From Aphrophora alni (Eukaryota > Arthropoda > Insecta > Hemiptera > Aphrophoridae): a stretch of 64,000 bases of DNA. The stretch is from the NCBI GenBank assembly GCA_963513935.1, contig OY740770.1, positions 93,776,511-93,840,510 of the forward strand, written 5' to 3'. Positions within the stretch are counted from its first letter, which is position 1, and each line of letters starts with the position of its first letter. Made by a program: the position numbers and the translations under genes. Positions 50,340 through 61,924 of this stretch are shown in pieces. The notes under the pieces were generated by a model. The model searched no databases and was not told the origin of the DNA. It saw nothing but the letters and a program-made list of their open reading frames with translations.

Positions 50340-51112
50340 GTAATTCAGTAGACCTGGTGTAGTACAACGACTATGTGCAAGGTGTATGGGCTGAGTCCGT
50401 GGTTAATGAGTTTGATTCTCTTATAATATTATTATACATTTTTAGGTGGAGGTAATTTGGGATAAAACATTGCTTTCATTAGAATCTAAAGCGGCGATTA
50501 CGAACACCCTAATTTACATCTACACTGATTTTGAGACAGAGATCCAAACACGTACAAACATCAATTGATATGAAAATATCAGGAACATTTCAACGGTCTC
50601 TTTCTGGAAAACAAGGTAACATTCACTTGGTACCTTGTGACACGGGTTTTGAGAGTAACGAAGTAGCAAAATATGGATCTGCATCTCAGTTTGTAGGACC
50701 TGAACCTGTAGTATGGATACTTGTGTAAATGGTGAGGGTAGCCATAAATGGGTGGACTTAGAGTAAACCCCCAGAATGATGATGTAGACGTCTTAAAAGG
50801 TATTCACATAATAATTCACTGTTGAAAGAAGTTCCTTCAAGTAGACTTAGAGAGATAGTATTGACCTTGGACAGACGGTACCTCAGGTCAACCATGTGTC
50901 ATATTACGTGACACCGTGGTCGGAAGTTGCAATTTCATACAATAGGAGTAGAACGCGGGAAAACAGTGGATTTAATATACAACTTAGATGAAGAAACCGA
51001 ATGCCACAATATTCTTTTTTTGTTAAGGCTTTTTTGTTTACAAACTCCATCCTAACTCCCATTGGACGAACTAGTGAGTGGACTAATAAAGCCATTAGGG
51101 GGGGGGGGGGGC
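50340..51112 (+). mobile_element. Decayed LINE: RNase H and C-terminal domain
   Basis: Plus-strand relic of the 3' part of a non-LTR retrotransposon polyprotein. In order it shows VYGLSPWL (about 50381), LSLESKAAI (about 50474-50500, the SDSxAAL block), and GFESNEVAKYGSASQF with VGPEPVVWI (about 50647-50717), the HxGIxGNExAD..GPEP block. Then come LTLDRRYLR (about 50862-50888), FHTIG (the TGHxxLxxHLxxIG block) and LDEETECHNILFL (about 50984-51023), the Cys/His tail xEEETxxHxLCxC. Several frameshifts and stops make it non-functional. It ends at a G14 run (51098-51111). The same domain order is seen on the minus strand at 22.6-23.5 kb, but the two are too diverged to be the same insertion duplicated recently. 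RNase H places it near the I superfamily. Confidence 0.85.
51098..51111. repeat. G14 homopolymer
   Basis: Longest G run in the window, at the 3' end of the LINE relic. Confidence 0.97.
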
Positions 51113-51114
51113 TA

Positions 51115-52120
51115 ATCTAATGATTTTTTTAATTATGAGACTATTTTTACAATCCCCAACTGGTCGTTGTGTCAAGAGCCGTGGAAACATTTTATATCTA
51201 CAGATAAAACTTCAACAGATCATGGTCCATCTATATATTTGAACTTTCGTCATAATCATTGTATGTGTTTGTGTTTATGTATTTATATGTGCGTCTTAGT
51301 CTGTATATAGCATTTTTAAATTGCTTTACAAATTAGTTTGTAGACAAGTTTATTAGGAAATATTTGTAATGCGGGGAGGGAACATAATAACTTTGGTATT
51401 TGGCTTGCTACTATCTTGAGCAATTTCTTTATTGTTTCATATTTTAATATCTTCAGAACATTGTAACGTATAGAAAACTGTACAATAATTGCTTGGGTCA
51501 AAATAAATAAGTTATGATTCGTAAATATTTAATTCATTCAAGTCGAGCATAATATTAAAAAGGTAAGGTATATAATAAGGAGTAATGACTTTCTTTACCA
51601 CAATCTTTATTTGCTGGTCCGGCCTTGACACCGACCATTCATTCCTTGGTTTTATCAAAATCAAGGAAAAAAATGTTATTAAAAAAAGAAAAACCCACTT
51701 TCCTACATGTTTTATTTTTAGATTTCAAAAGGTGTCTTCCATTACCATCCTTATATATAAATATATAAACTACAAAACTGTTATAAAATGAGGCAGTTTA
51801 GTAAAGTTATAATATGAGGAAATCTCCTTAAAAATGTACTTGTGGTGATTCATTTTGATTTTAATTTCCATTAGGAGTTTTGTATATCAACTCCGTTTAT
51901 CTTAACTAAGATAATTTAATTCGTTGAATCAGTAATCTGCCACCATTTTAAAATTCAAGTAAATTTTCTTTGATTAGGTTCTTTTTGTGTGTATAGATGT
52001 TCAACCAAATTTTGGTTGTAACAGTTAAACAACTACAGATTTATTCATTTGCAGGATATAATTCTTTCAAAATGATTCAAATAATAGACTCCACAAACAA
52101 GTGAATAACGTCCACTATTT
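51115..52120. other. AT-rich non-coding stretch
   Basis: Nothing recognised. Confidence 0.6.
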
Positions 52121-52205
52121 GAAATTTTTTAGAAGGTTTAAAACCTGCTGCCACAGGCAGCATCATCAGGCCAGCTTCTATGTCCACTCTAACACTTATA
52201 TATAC
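52081..52205 (-). mobile_element. Penelope-like terminus fragment with perfect stem II
   Basis: Minus strand reads TATAAGTGTTAGAGTGG, GCTGGCCTGATGATGCTGCC, TGTGGCAGCAGG, TTTTAAACC. CTGATGA (52171-52165) is intact and TGCTGCC/GGCAGCA forms a perfect 7-bp stem with a 3-base loop. The hammerhead GAAA is absent; instead GGTTTTAAACC forms a palindrome directly after the stem. I infer a terminal repeat of a Penelope-like element whose ribozyme core has changed. Confidence 0.5.
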
Positions 52206-52372
52206 ACAACACTTGTTGTAACACATATTTTCATACATTTTCCGTACACGTCACATAAATAAATAAATTTGTTCAACATTGCTACACTTGAGAGGTACCT
52301 CATTCTGGTGTATTTCCTCAGTCTTAGAGGTAAAGGTAAAATACAAATACAGACTACATTTGACAGAAAATA

Positions 52373-52375
<3 letters not shown>

Positions 52376-52411
<36 letters not shown>
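52376..52411. repeat. (AT)n microsatellite
   Basis: About 18 AT units. Confidence 0.97.
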
Positions 52412-52414
<3 letters not shown>

Positions 52415-52416
<2 letters not shown>

Positions 52417-52830
52417 CGTAGTTCTAAGGCTATCAACAATGAATATAATAATCACAATCTGAGAATGCCTTGTGAACTAAACATTGAAAGGCAGATTATA
52501 GAATGCATGTCATAAAATTATACACTGCTAAAACTGATAGACTAATATCATATTTTATTTTAATTTTAATTTTTTTTTATTCTTTTGTAGACACGATTAA
52601 AAATATTCCAATAAGAATTAAATACTCTAAAGTATTAACTACAATAAAATGTTAAAAAAACAATCCCAAATTACTCAAATGGCGCTAGGAAAAGTTTCAA
52701 AGTATATGTTGTGTTTGGAGATGAAATTTCGATAGTTCAAAATGATTTAATAAATGTTCCTCATTAACAGTAGCAATCAGTAAAAATCAGCAATCAGTAA
52801 GCATACTTGGATATTGAATGTATGATTAGG
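52415..52830. other. AT-rich non-coding stretch
   Basis: Nothing recognised, apart from a tiny duplication of 'aatcagtaa' near 52775-52800. Confidence 0.6.
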
Positions 52831-52834
52831 GGAA

Positions 52835-52970
52835 ACTAAAAACCACATCAGAGTATTTCCCGAGATAGTTGTTGCAGTAACTTGTAGAAGTGTTTCATTA
52901 AATCTCAGAGAGCAATTGTATAAATGCAGTAGTGCCCAAGCTCTGGTACTGCTACGTATAAACGCTCAAA
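52835..52970 (+). repeat. Dispersed repeat family G, copy 2
   Basis: See copy 1 at 42465. About 80 percent alike by eye over 130 bp. Confidence 0.9.
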
Positions 52971-52974
52971 TTGA

Positions 52975-54290
52975 AAAGTTCTACGTGTAACAACCGGAAA
53001 ACATAGACATGCATACAAAACACAGATATACATCTACGTTTGTTATTAATACGAGAATATATAAAGGACGTAAAATAGTATTTGAATAAAATGCTAGAGA
53101 TTCCTAAAGATTTTTTTTCAAACAAATATTATTTTCTTGCAATTTAGAACACCACAACTCAAAAATAGGAATGTGGTAGAGTAAGTGTTGAGTCAAATGG
53201 CACGAGATGGCGATTACGTTCAATAATATATTCTTTAAGTATGTGAAGTGGTTATATATCCATGCTGTTTCTTGTTGATATTGTAAAATAAATATTCGCT
53301 ACTATTTTATACAGTGTCAAAGAAGACAGTTATAAGTATTTATTACTGGAAATAGATCGAATGTATCTTTTGGTGGTTTACTCAACACAGTAAATATAAT
53401 GACACCAGTAGATATAAAATTGTCAAGAAAAAATATATTTTATGAACATTTGGGAACTCTGTATATCATACCAATTTTTTTCTATTTGCTGATAAACCAA
53501 AACCAAGAGCTTTTAACTAAGTATTGGTTACATATTTTGCTATTTTTCTTAGAACCTGAAAACATGTGGTGTATATACTTTTTTTACACGCAGTATGTAT
53601 GTAAATGATGACGATAATGAACAGTACAATAATGATCGATGCTCACTATAATTAATTATATGAATATTAATTTTTTTTATTCTGTATAAATAATAAATGA
53701 TAGAACATTTTCTAAATTCCATGGAAATTCAATATTTCGTTACATTTTTACAATTGACACATATGTAGTATGTCAAAGCACTTTTAATCAATTAATAATA
53801 ATAATACACTAATTCCAGATTTTATAGGAATAAAACGTTTACCCCTGAGTTTGCTCCAAAAAAATTTTTTTTATATATATATATAATCGTGTTTATGTAA
53901 TTCTATGATTGTTTTTTACCTATCACTTATAGATGAAACTAATTTGGGATTTATGTAAAATATAAAAGATGAGAATAATCTAATCTTATCTCCACACTTT
54001 TTCTCAATTTTGTAAGTATTTTGTTTCCTTTTTAATTGAACAATATTATTGAACAGTATATGGAGCCTTCATTTTATATATTCACACAGATATTATGTTA
54101 ATTTGAATTAATTTTTTTCTAAAATATAGTCCTAGAATATAAGCAAAACTTCCTAGGATATGATCTCATTAATTTTCATTCTCGGTACTATTAAGTCAAC
54201 AACAATTAAAAAGAATTAGAACAGTGCTGATATAAAGCATTTACTATAAATAAAATATAGTAAAAGAAAAAAAGAAGTAAAATTTAATTA
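52975..54290. other. AT-rich non-coding stretch
   Basis: Nothing recognised. Confidence 0.6.
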
Positions 54291-54293
54291 GAA

Positions 54294-54383
<90 letters not shown>
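54294..54383. repeat. (TA)n-(TG)n compound microsatellite
   Basis: TA tract to about 54319, then about 32 TG units. It directly abuts the A-rich block that follows. Confidence 0.97.
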
Positions 54384-54384
<1 letters not shown>

Positions 54385-56110
54385 GCAACGGTTTAATTGA
54401 ACCGTTCGCAAGGAACAATTTTGGAAAATAACCAAAATCCAAAATTTCAATCAAATCCATCAAAAAATTATTCAAATTATACATTAAGAGTAAAAGCAAG
54501 CAAGGCTGAACCGAGCCAAGGTCAACTAGCTTGGACAGGAAATGTCCAACTTTCCGGTTTTAACATGAATAAAGTCCATTTAAACCCATGTTAAAATTTC
54601 AAAATTCAAAAAGAAAACCAAAATTAATGTCATCGTGTAGAGCTAGAAAAACCTAGCAATAAATAATAATAAAATAAACTTTTCAGATTAATAATAAAAA
54701 AGTTATAGCTAAAATAAAACGAAATACAACGCAAAACTCTCCTAAAATAAATATAACCAAAAATCTAATAATAACGGTACATGATCCAAAGATAAACTAA
54801 TAATAAATAAGACTTGAAACCAAAATTCAATTAAAGGCAATAAAGTAATAAAACAATAAATAATCAATAATGCAGAAAGTACCGTAATTTGTGAACAAAT
54901 GAAGCAATCAAGAAGAAGGAAGCAGTTTTGGGACTTTCAGCATCAGAAGAACAACATCTAAAAGAAAAATTCAAAATTTTCCAAAAACGAAAAAGTAAAT
55001 CCGAAAAAACCACGAGATCTTCAAATCGTCGTAAAAGAAGAAATATACGTCGTATCGTTTCGAATGAAGATGGAAAACCATCAGGAAGAAAGGGGTTTCA
55101 AAATGAGATTACCAAAAAGAAAATCGAACGAAGCGAACGAGAGTTATGAAGAAATGAAGGAATCGACAGTCAAAATTCAAGATTTTCAGGAACAGACATG
55201 TGTTTAAGGTCGCGCGCATGAGAGACTCTCGCCGCTAGGAAGGGGAAGATTGCCAACCCGAGCACAATTTAACAACAAACAATTAAACTAAAGATAATTT
55301 AAAAATTTAATCTAAAGTAGTAAAGATAGCCAAATAATGGGAGGATAAGCCAAGAGGAGTTCATAAAAAATTAAAATAAAATATATAAACTTAAATAAAT
55401 CGCGAAAGTAAAAAAGGAACCAAAATAAGAAGAGTTGGCTATCCTGTATAGCTCAAACTTCGACGAGTTGACTTGCAACAAGTTAATTCATCAGTCTCGT
55501 ACCAGCTCCAGGAAGGATCACCCACTTTTACATAAGTCTGAAGAGGAAATCGTCGTAAACATAATTTGTCAGTGTTCAGTACTTCTCTGGATTAAGAACG
55601 ATAACCAACAGCAGGGTCGGCCTTTGAAGAAGACAACACTACATCCTACAGCAGCTTATAAGAAGAGATCTTGACTACGGACTCCGGTAAATATCCTACA
55701 AATAATTGTCGTCATCGCAGTAGGAAGCACATTCAACGGGGACAGGACTTCGGGAGATTCTAGAACAGGAGTCAACTCTAGAAACAATCTTCAGGAACCA
55801 CAACCATCCTCAGAATCAGGACGAGCGGACTTGTGCAATTCACAAAAACAAGGTACTGCAAAAATCTAGCTTTTTTAATAAATAAATTTAATTTTTTATT
55901 AAACTTGAGAAAAGTCCAAAATTCCTAAAATTAATAGAATTCAATAACATTTTAAAATAAAGTAAAGAGTCAGATATAAAGTCAATTTTAAATAAAATAA
56001 AGTAAAGAGTAATCAAATAAAATAATTCGAGTCAAATTTTCAATAAAACCAAGTAACAGATTGGAAAAAAATAAAATAAAAGGGTTAATATAAATAAATG
56101 TGTTAGATTA
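54381..56110 (+). mobile_element. A-rich, strand-asymmetric block; possible LTR-element remnant
   Basis: From 'tgttgcaacgg' onward the plus strand is strongly A-rich and T-poor for about 1.7 kb, unlike both flanks, where A and T are similar. The start holds an inverted repeat AACGGTT/AACCGTT (about 54386-54405). Open plus-strand frames include 54928-55149 (Lys/Arg-rich, SEEQHLKEKFKIFQKRKSK, starting at a TTG, with 20 codons of another ATG frame at 54899 overlapping) and 55435-55674. A GC-richer stretch lies at 55205-55265. AATAAA occurs near 55882. Two 'aaataaagtaaagagt' copies lie near 55955 and 56001. A-rich sense strands are typical of many LTR retroelements, but no protease, RT or integrase motif and no matching second LTR are seen, so the class is a guess. 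Confidence 0.35.
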
Positions 56111-56114
56111 AGAA

Positions 56115-56770
56115 TATATATTGTTAGATTTAGTTATTGTTAGAATTACTTACGATAAATAATTTTCAAGTTGTTTGAAGAAGAAACTTTTAATGTAAAT
56201 TGAAGAAAAAGGCGACATAACTTGTTGTAAGAGATTTATTACTAAATCCATAATTTTCTGAGATAAAAATTAAATTATACCTAATTCAATAAATTTGTAA
56301 AACTTCATTGTCTTGTATTTTTAATTGAAACTATCCTATTCAAATAAATTCTTAAATTCAAAATGTGGAAGAGTTTATAACGACAATTTCAATAGATAAA
56401 GCTTACATTGCACTACTAATTTGAAAATACCTAGAAGCCTTATTAAGGAAATTACAGTTTGATTGAATTGTTACCTTTAGTTGATTGGCCTTTGGAAAAT
56501 CACATTAAGTACCGACTTGTAAATAATATATTTGGAGGTTGTTTGAAACAATACTTTGACCCTAAATTTATCATTACTTTATTTTGTGTTATTATTTTAT
56601 CTCTGCGCACTTTGTCGTAAATAATTAAATCCTCTTCATATCCATCTTTTAATTGGAAATGTATGGTAAATCTCTCGTACTATTTTTTTTTCAGCGAAAA
56701 GTTTTTATTTGTTTCCTTTAATTTCTAAACGGTCCATATACTGTTAGGACCTAAGCTATTATTAGGATTA
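56115..56770. other. AT-rich non-coding stretch
   Basis: Nothing recognised. Confidence 0.55.
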
Positions 56771-56776
56771 GGTTAA

Positions 56777-57045
56777 ATGGTCAAATTAAAGTTTTATTCG
56801 ATGTCTCGAAAACAGTTAGCAGATCATAAAAATATGCAGAAAAAATACGAAAAGTTAGGTAATATTAGATTTGCAATTATCAAAGGTGTTTTAGAAGAGA
56901 CAGGTGTATACAAACTAAAGTTTGGATAAAATCGAAGTCAGACTAAGAAGAGTTGTCGGCGGCCATACTTCACACAGAGTTCCCGGAGTGTCAAGAATTG
57001 GCAGAGAGACATCGGCGAAATTACGATGACGGGAAATTTCGGTAA
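56777..57045 (+). pseudogene. Frameshifted short coding relic, unrecognised
   Basis: An ATG-started frame of 50 codons (56777-56929) reads in part SRKQLADHKNMQKKYEKLG and IIKGVLEETGVYK. Just downstream, in another frame, 56947-57045 reads ELSAAILHTEFPECQELAE and RHRRNYDDGKFR. Both parts have balanced, charged, protein-like composition, and the second is GC-richer than its flanks. The pair looks like one reading frame broken by a shift and a stop, from a host gene or a transposase. I recognise no family. As two independent small ORFs, chance remains possible. Confidence 0.35.
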
Positions 57046-57049
57046 ACAG

Positions 57050-57332
57050 TGATTGAATACTCATTTCCTGCAGCGAAAGTTCTAAAAATTTATTGAGGAT
57101 TACAAAATCCCAAGCTTTTGAACTTCAGAAACAGAAGGGAGTAATTATTCCGTACTCTATTTAGCTTTAATATCGTATATCAGACTATACAAAGAGAGAC
57201 TTAAATAACTTTCATTCTTGTTACAACATTGATTTCAATTTGGACTATAATATATAGCACTAGATATATATATATTATATAAGTCTAAAATACTGATCCT
57301 CTCATAACGTCTACTTATTTGTAATGATAACG

Positions 57333-57335
<3 letters not shown>
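57050..57335. other. AT-rich non-coding stretch
   Basis: Nothing recognised. Confidence 0.6.

Positions 57336-57336
<1 letters not shown>

Positions 57337-57401
<65 letters not shown>
57337..57401. repeat. (AT)n microsatellite
   Basis: About 32 AT units. Confidence 0.97.
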
Positions 57402-57404
<3 letters not shown>

Positions 57405-59490
57405 GTAATAAACTGAACCATTGATTTTCATGAAATTAAATTAATTTCATTAAAACGCAAAATCGGTTTTATCACACTTCTTTATTATACAGACTTATAA
57501 TAAAACTAATTAACGCACACCAATTCGGGTATATTTTCTAGTTTAATTCAAAAGGGCTGCTATAAACTGATCTTATTTATACTCTTGGAGAACACTTCTT
57601 ATTTTATATATTATAGCATTCGTCACATTAAAAAAAAAATTATCACATCAAAGTTTAAAAAACAATGTATTTAATTCGTTGATATAATACTAAGCCCTTG
57701 GAAAATAAATAATCATGTTAATCAAAAGAAAGTGGAAATATAATTTTCATATTTCGCTTAAAATTACATCAATAAAACATATTGTAAAATAACAAAATAG
57801 TAGATAGTAGCAATGCAATCAAGAGACAGAGTTCATCACCATGTAGAGCTCTGTAAAATTAAAGATAAACCTAAATAGCGCATGGGTCACGTCACTGTAT
57901 GGCCTTATCTTACTAAGGTTACTGCTAAGGACACTGAATTCATTGCAGATTCATAATATTACTTAGCAGTAATGAAGTTTTGTTGAATCATTTCTGAAGA
58001 GCATTAAAATCATGGACCATTGCAAATGTTCAGACATTTGTGTTATGGTTTTACTTAACCTTCTAATTGTTTTAAAGTGAAAAGCATAAAAACGAAAAAA
58101 AAAAACATGTTATTAATAATTAATAATAAACACAAATGATTCCATGCAAGGACTCAAATTATTGATGCAGGTAATAATTTACTTTGTTGAGTTCATTAAA
58201 ATTTGATCACTGAACCACCAAATTCATTTTTATTGTTGTTTTAATAATTCTGTAATATTTTATGTTGAGGTAGAATTTAATTGATTACAGTTTGACTAAA
58301 ATTTAAAAATGATTATAACATGACTGTTACATATCTTCAATCTTGTTTTACCTTATTTAAACCTTACGTAATGAATTACAGGATTGCTTTGTTATCAAAC
58401 AAAAAAGAGCATAGTCATGTTCGAAACAAACAAACTACTGATCATTCTTGTTAGTCAAAGGCAAAAGGACTAATTTCACTTTCCTAACCATGATATGTCA
58501 AAACTTAAAACATTGTTTTAATAGAATCTGTATTTAATAATAAACAAATATATAAAACAAATATTGTATACTTCATATTGTGTCTTAGTCTAACAAGTCA
58601 CTTTTGTTATTTCGCAGCTAAAAGATGGTCTACGTAACATCAAGTAACGTAACTTACCAAGAAACTTACTGAAAACTGGAAAAAAAACATGAATATTAAA
58701 TAAAACACCATCCCTTATAATTTCCATATAACAATGGAAGAATTCTTAACACTACTTAAAGTTAAAAGAAGCACTAATATAGATAAATAATCAAAAATAA
58801 ATATAAATCTAGTTTTAGTGTGTAATGTATAGTTAGATATAATTTTCATCTTTTTTTTATGGGATTCCTAGCACTTTTCGGGACATTAATTAAACATCCC
58901 CCATAAGTCAATTATTTTAACCTTAACTAATTAAATGGTAAGTCGATTTTGTTGGCCACCAACTTATATTTTGGAAAAACATTTTTCATCAAACAAATGT
59001 ATGTATAAAACTACATTTAAAATTGTAAAACAAAATTTAAAGACTACATATTTCGTTAATTAAAAAGACGATTTGTATATTTATTCTTAAAACAAAATTA
59101 TGCATATCCATCTCCTAAACAGGATTGTAAATTTGTGCTTGGTGGAATCTTTATCCCTGCTACGACTAAACTAGTGAGTTCGTATTGTAACATATTTCAT
59201 TATTTTGGCAAAGTGGTAATGTCTGTTTAATTTCATAACACTTTAGGATGAGAAAATAATTGTAAAATTTAAATCAATATTAATAATTAACACTTGTAAG
59301 AACTTTCAAAGTATGTTTTTCTATAGAAATACAGAAATATGAATATTAAATTTTTTTATTACGCTCCCAATATCAGCGTACAATATTCTGTAAAAGTAAT
59401 AACATAAATAAACTAATAGTGATGATTAGAATTGTGAAATTAAATGAAAAATGGCATACATAAACAACAGGTTATTAAGATACGTAACAA
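57405..59490. other. AT-rich non-coding stretch
   Basis: Nothing recognised. Confidence 0.65.
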
Positions 59491-59494
59491 ATGA

Positions 59495-59676
59495 GATGTT
59501 TTAAATAATGTAAAATATTATTCAAATTAATATTATTCCAAATATTATTTTAATAAAAGGATAATTAAAATCAATAAGGGATAAAATAATTTCGGTACAA
59601 GAAGCTGAGGAAAAAAGTTGATTTCCTGTGATGATGTTATGTTATGGAATTATATTTATGCTAAATAGTGCGAATA

Positions 59677-59680
<4 letters not shown>
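59495..59680 (+). repeat. Dispersed repeat family D, copy 5
   Basis: 'aataatttcggtacaagaagc', 'gaggaaaaaagttgatttcc', 'gttatggaattatatttatg' and 'ctaaatagtgcg' follow the order of 41400-41500. An (AT)n tract begins exactly at its 3' end. Confidence 0.7.

Positions 59681-59736
<56 letters not shown>
59681..59736. repeat. (TA)n microsatellite
   Basis: About 28 TA units, abutting family D copy 5. Confidence 0.97.
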
Positions 59737-59739
<3 letters not shown>

Positions 59740-59740
<1 letters not shown>

Positions 59741-60625
59741 CTTACATGAAAGAAAAAGCATACTCTCGTACGTCGATTTAGAAAAAAAAATAGTATTTTT
59801 AAATTGAATGCCTCAAGTAGTTTTCTACTTACAGTATATTCTTACATTTCAAATTATTAGATTCTCCTCTATTTTGGTTTCTGATAAGCCTGCTTTTATT
59901 ACCCAGGAAAATGCAATACCTAGAAAATACTAATAACATTTTATTTTTATAATAGAAACACGATTTATTTTTCTTAAATTTCCTTCAACTTGTTGTTGCA
60001 ATATTTAATATTATTTACAAAGAGTAATTTAATTTTAAGTTAATTTAAGGGTTTATTCTTTTTTATACTGTATTTTAATTAATATTTTGAATATAATGGT
60101 AGCCCTACTGCTTAAATACAATCATATAACTGGTCTTTATTTTAAAATAACATTTTGAAGGATCATGATAAAGAAATATTTGAATATTTTTGTATTACGA
60201 AACTTTAAAACTTTAATTTTCTTATTCCAATATTTAAATAGTAAAATAATTCTTTAGAAATTCAAATTTTGCTTCCCATTTATCATACAGCTTTTATGAA
60301 TGAAATTTCTTGGACCAAACCAAATATATATAGTGTATGAATTATAAAAAAATAACGTAGGAATAGTAAGGGATTATCAATGAAAATTATTATACAGTAG
60401 TTACTTGAAATAATATAAGCAGAGAACTAAAGTTTTTAGGAGGACGTTTTTTATAATTATAAAAACATAATTCAAATTTACATAATTTATTTACATAAAT
60501 TACATAATTTACATAATAAATTACGTAATTTACACAATTTAAATGTTCATTTAATATTCGTAAGGTGCGGAGTTTACTTAAAATAACAAAACAATATCTG
60601 AAATTGCTTTTATAAACGACAATTG
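59740..60625. other. AT-rich stretch
   Basis: Holds a run of 'acataattt'-type short repeats at about 60475-60540. No gene recognised. Confidence 0.6.
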
Positions 60626-60629
60626 ACTT

Positions 60630-61020
60630 TTCTGACTGTTTTTCGGTATAGAAGCGTTTAACAGAAAATGGGAGTGAGAAGGAAAGGGGAAGAGTGCAAA
60701 CGAAATTGACTTATACGTCACGATTTCGATTGAAGGTTATTACAACTTCACCCGCGTCTCTAGTAATTAAATCTCAAATTTTGTTACTTTCTGCAAAGAA
60801 ATGGGTTTCATGAAATTGCTTTATTTGTCTGAAGAGAAAGCAAAATATTATTTAGTTACTTATTCTGATTTATAAGTTAAGAAAATATTATCCAATTTGA
60901 CAACGAATCACAATTAAACAAACATTGTGAAAACTTATTCTTTAAATGAATAAATTGAAAAATACATTCAGCCACACTGATGTACATGGTTTTTAGTAAA
61001 ATAAATGTAGATTTCAAATT
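60630..61020 (+). repeat. Dispersed repeat family H, copy 2
   Basis: See copy 1 at 42960. Similarity is spread over about 390 bp and is strongest around 'gtctctagtaattaaatctc'. Confidence 0.9.
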
Positions 61021-61024
61021 TTCA

Positions 61025-61860
61025 ACAATTATTTGGGTTTTGATTTAACGTAAAGAAAAGTATACAAATCTTTTAACGTGAACTTTTTCCTATTACAGAA
61101 TTTATGTAACATAGAGAGCGATACTTGATATTTCTACTTAAAGTTTATCAAATTATTGCACAAATATTACGTTAAAAAAAAAATAAACAGCTGAAGAATA
61201 ACCCAGTATGAAGAATATATGCTAATTTTTCCATCTAGTGTATCCAGTTATAAACTGATCTATATAAATAACTTTTTTTCTTTTTTTTTTTAAATGAGCT
61301 TTTTAGAAATATTTATGCTTGCTTTTTGTAATAAGACATGAGACTTACATATTTCGTAAAACTTCTTATTGCCAGGTTAAGCCTTTTCTTTGTATATACT
61401 TTAAACCAGGAGTTTTTTTGTAACTTTACACTGGTTATGTAGTAATATAATTTTATTGTAATATTTGCTTATCTATTCCTGTATTAAATTGAAGTACATA
61501 CAGGATAATTTATAATTATAATAAATTATTTTAGGCCTTATACGAAAATATAGTTATATATTAAGGAATTAATATTCACCGTAAATAAAGCGATATTATA
61601 AAATTCACATTATTTTTCAGGTGGATACTGGTCGCTAGCCTCAATACAAGTAAGAATTTTAAATTTTTTTAATTCCTAATGTAATAACGCTTAGGCCAAA
61701 TTTAGAATTTAGTACTAATATACTTTGCCTAATGTATTCGGGACTCATTAAAAACAATGCCTGGTTTAGATTTTTTTTTGTAATGAGTTGTAGAATTAGA
61801 CCTAAGTTACTTACTAAATTGGTCGACTGCTGATTGCTTGAGAGCCCTTTGAAGTTAAAT
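61025..61860. other. AT-rich non-coding stretch
   Basis: Nothing recognised. Confidence 0.6.
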
Positions 61861-61868
61861 TATCCATA

Positions 61869-61920
61869 GGTTCGTAGCCCAAGTGGTTCGTAGCCCAAAT
61901 TATAGCCCAACTGGTTCGTA
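61869..61920. repeat. 16-bp tandem duplication
   Basis: 'ggttcgtagcccaagt' occurs at 61869 and, nearly complete, at 61885. A third 'ggttcgta' lies at 61913. Confidence 0.85.
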
Positions 61921-61924
61921 GGAT

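Noticed and set aside
54244..54499. His-Thr and Ile-Tyr rich minus-strand frames
   Set aside because: Translation of the TA/TG microsatellite.
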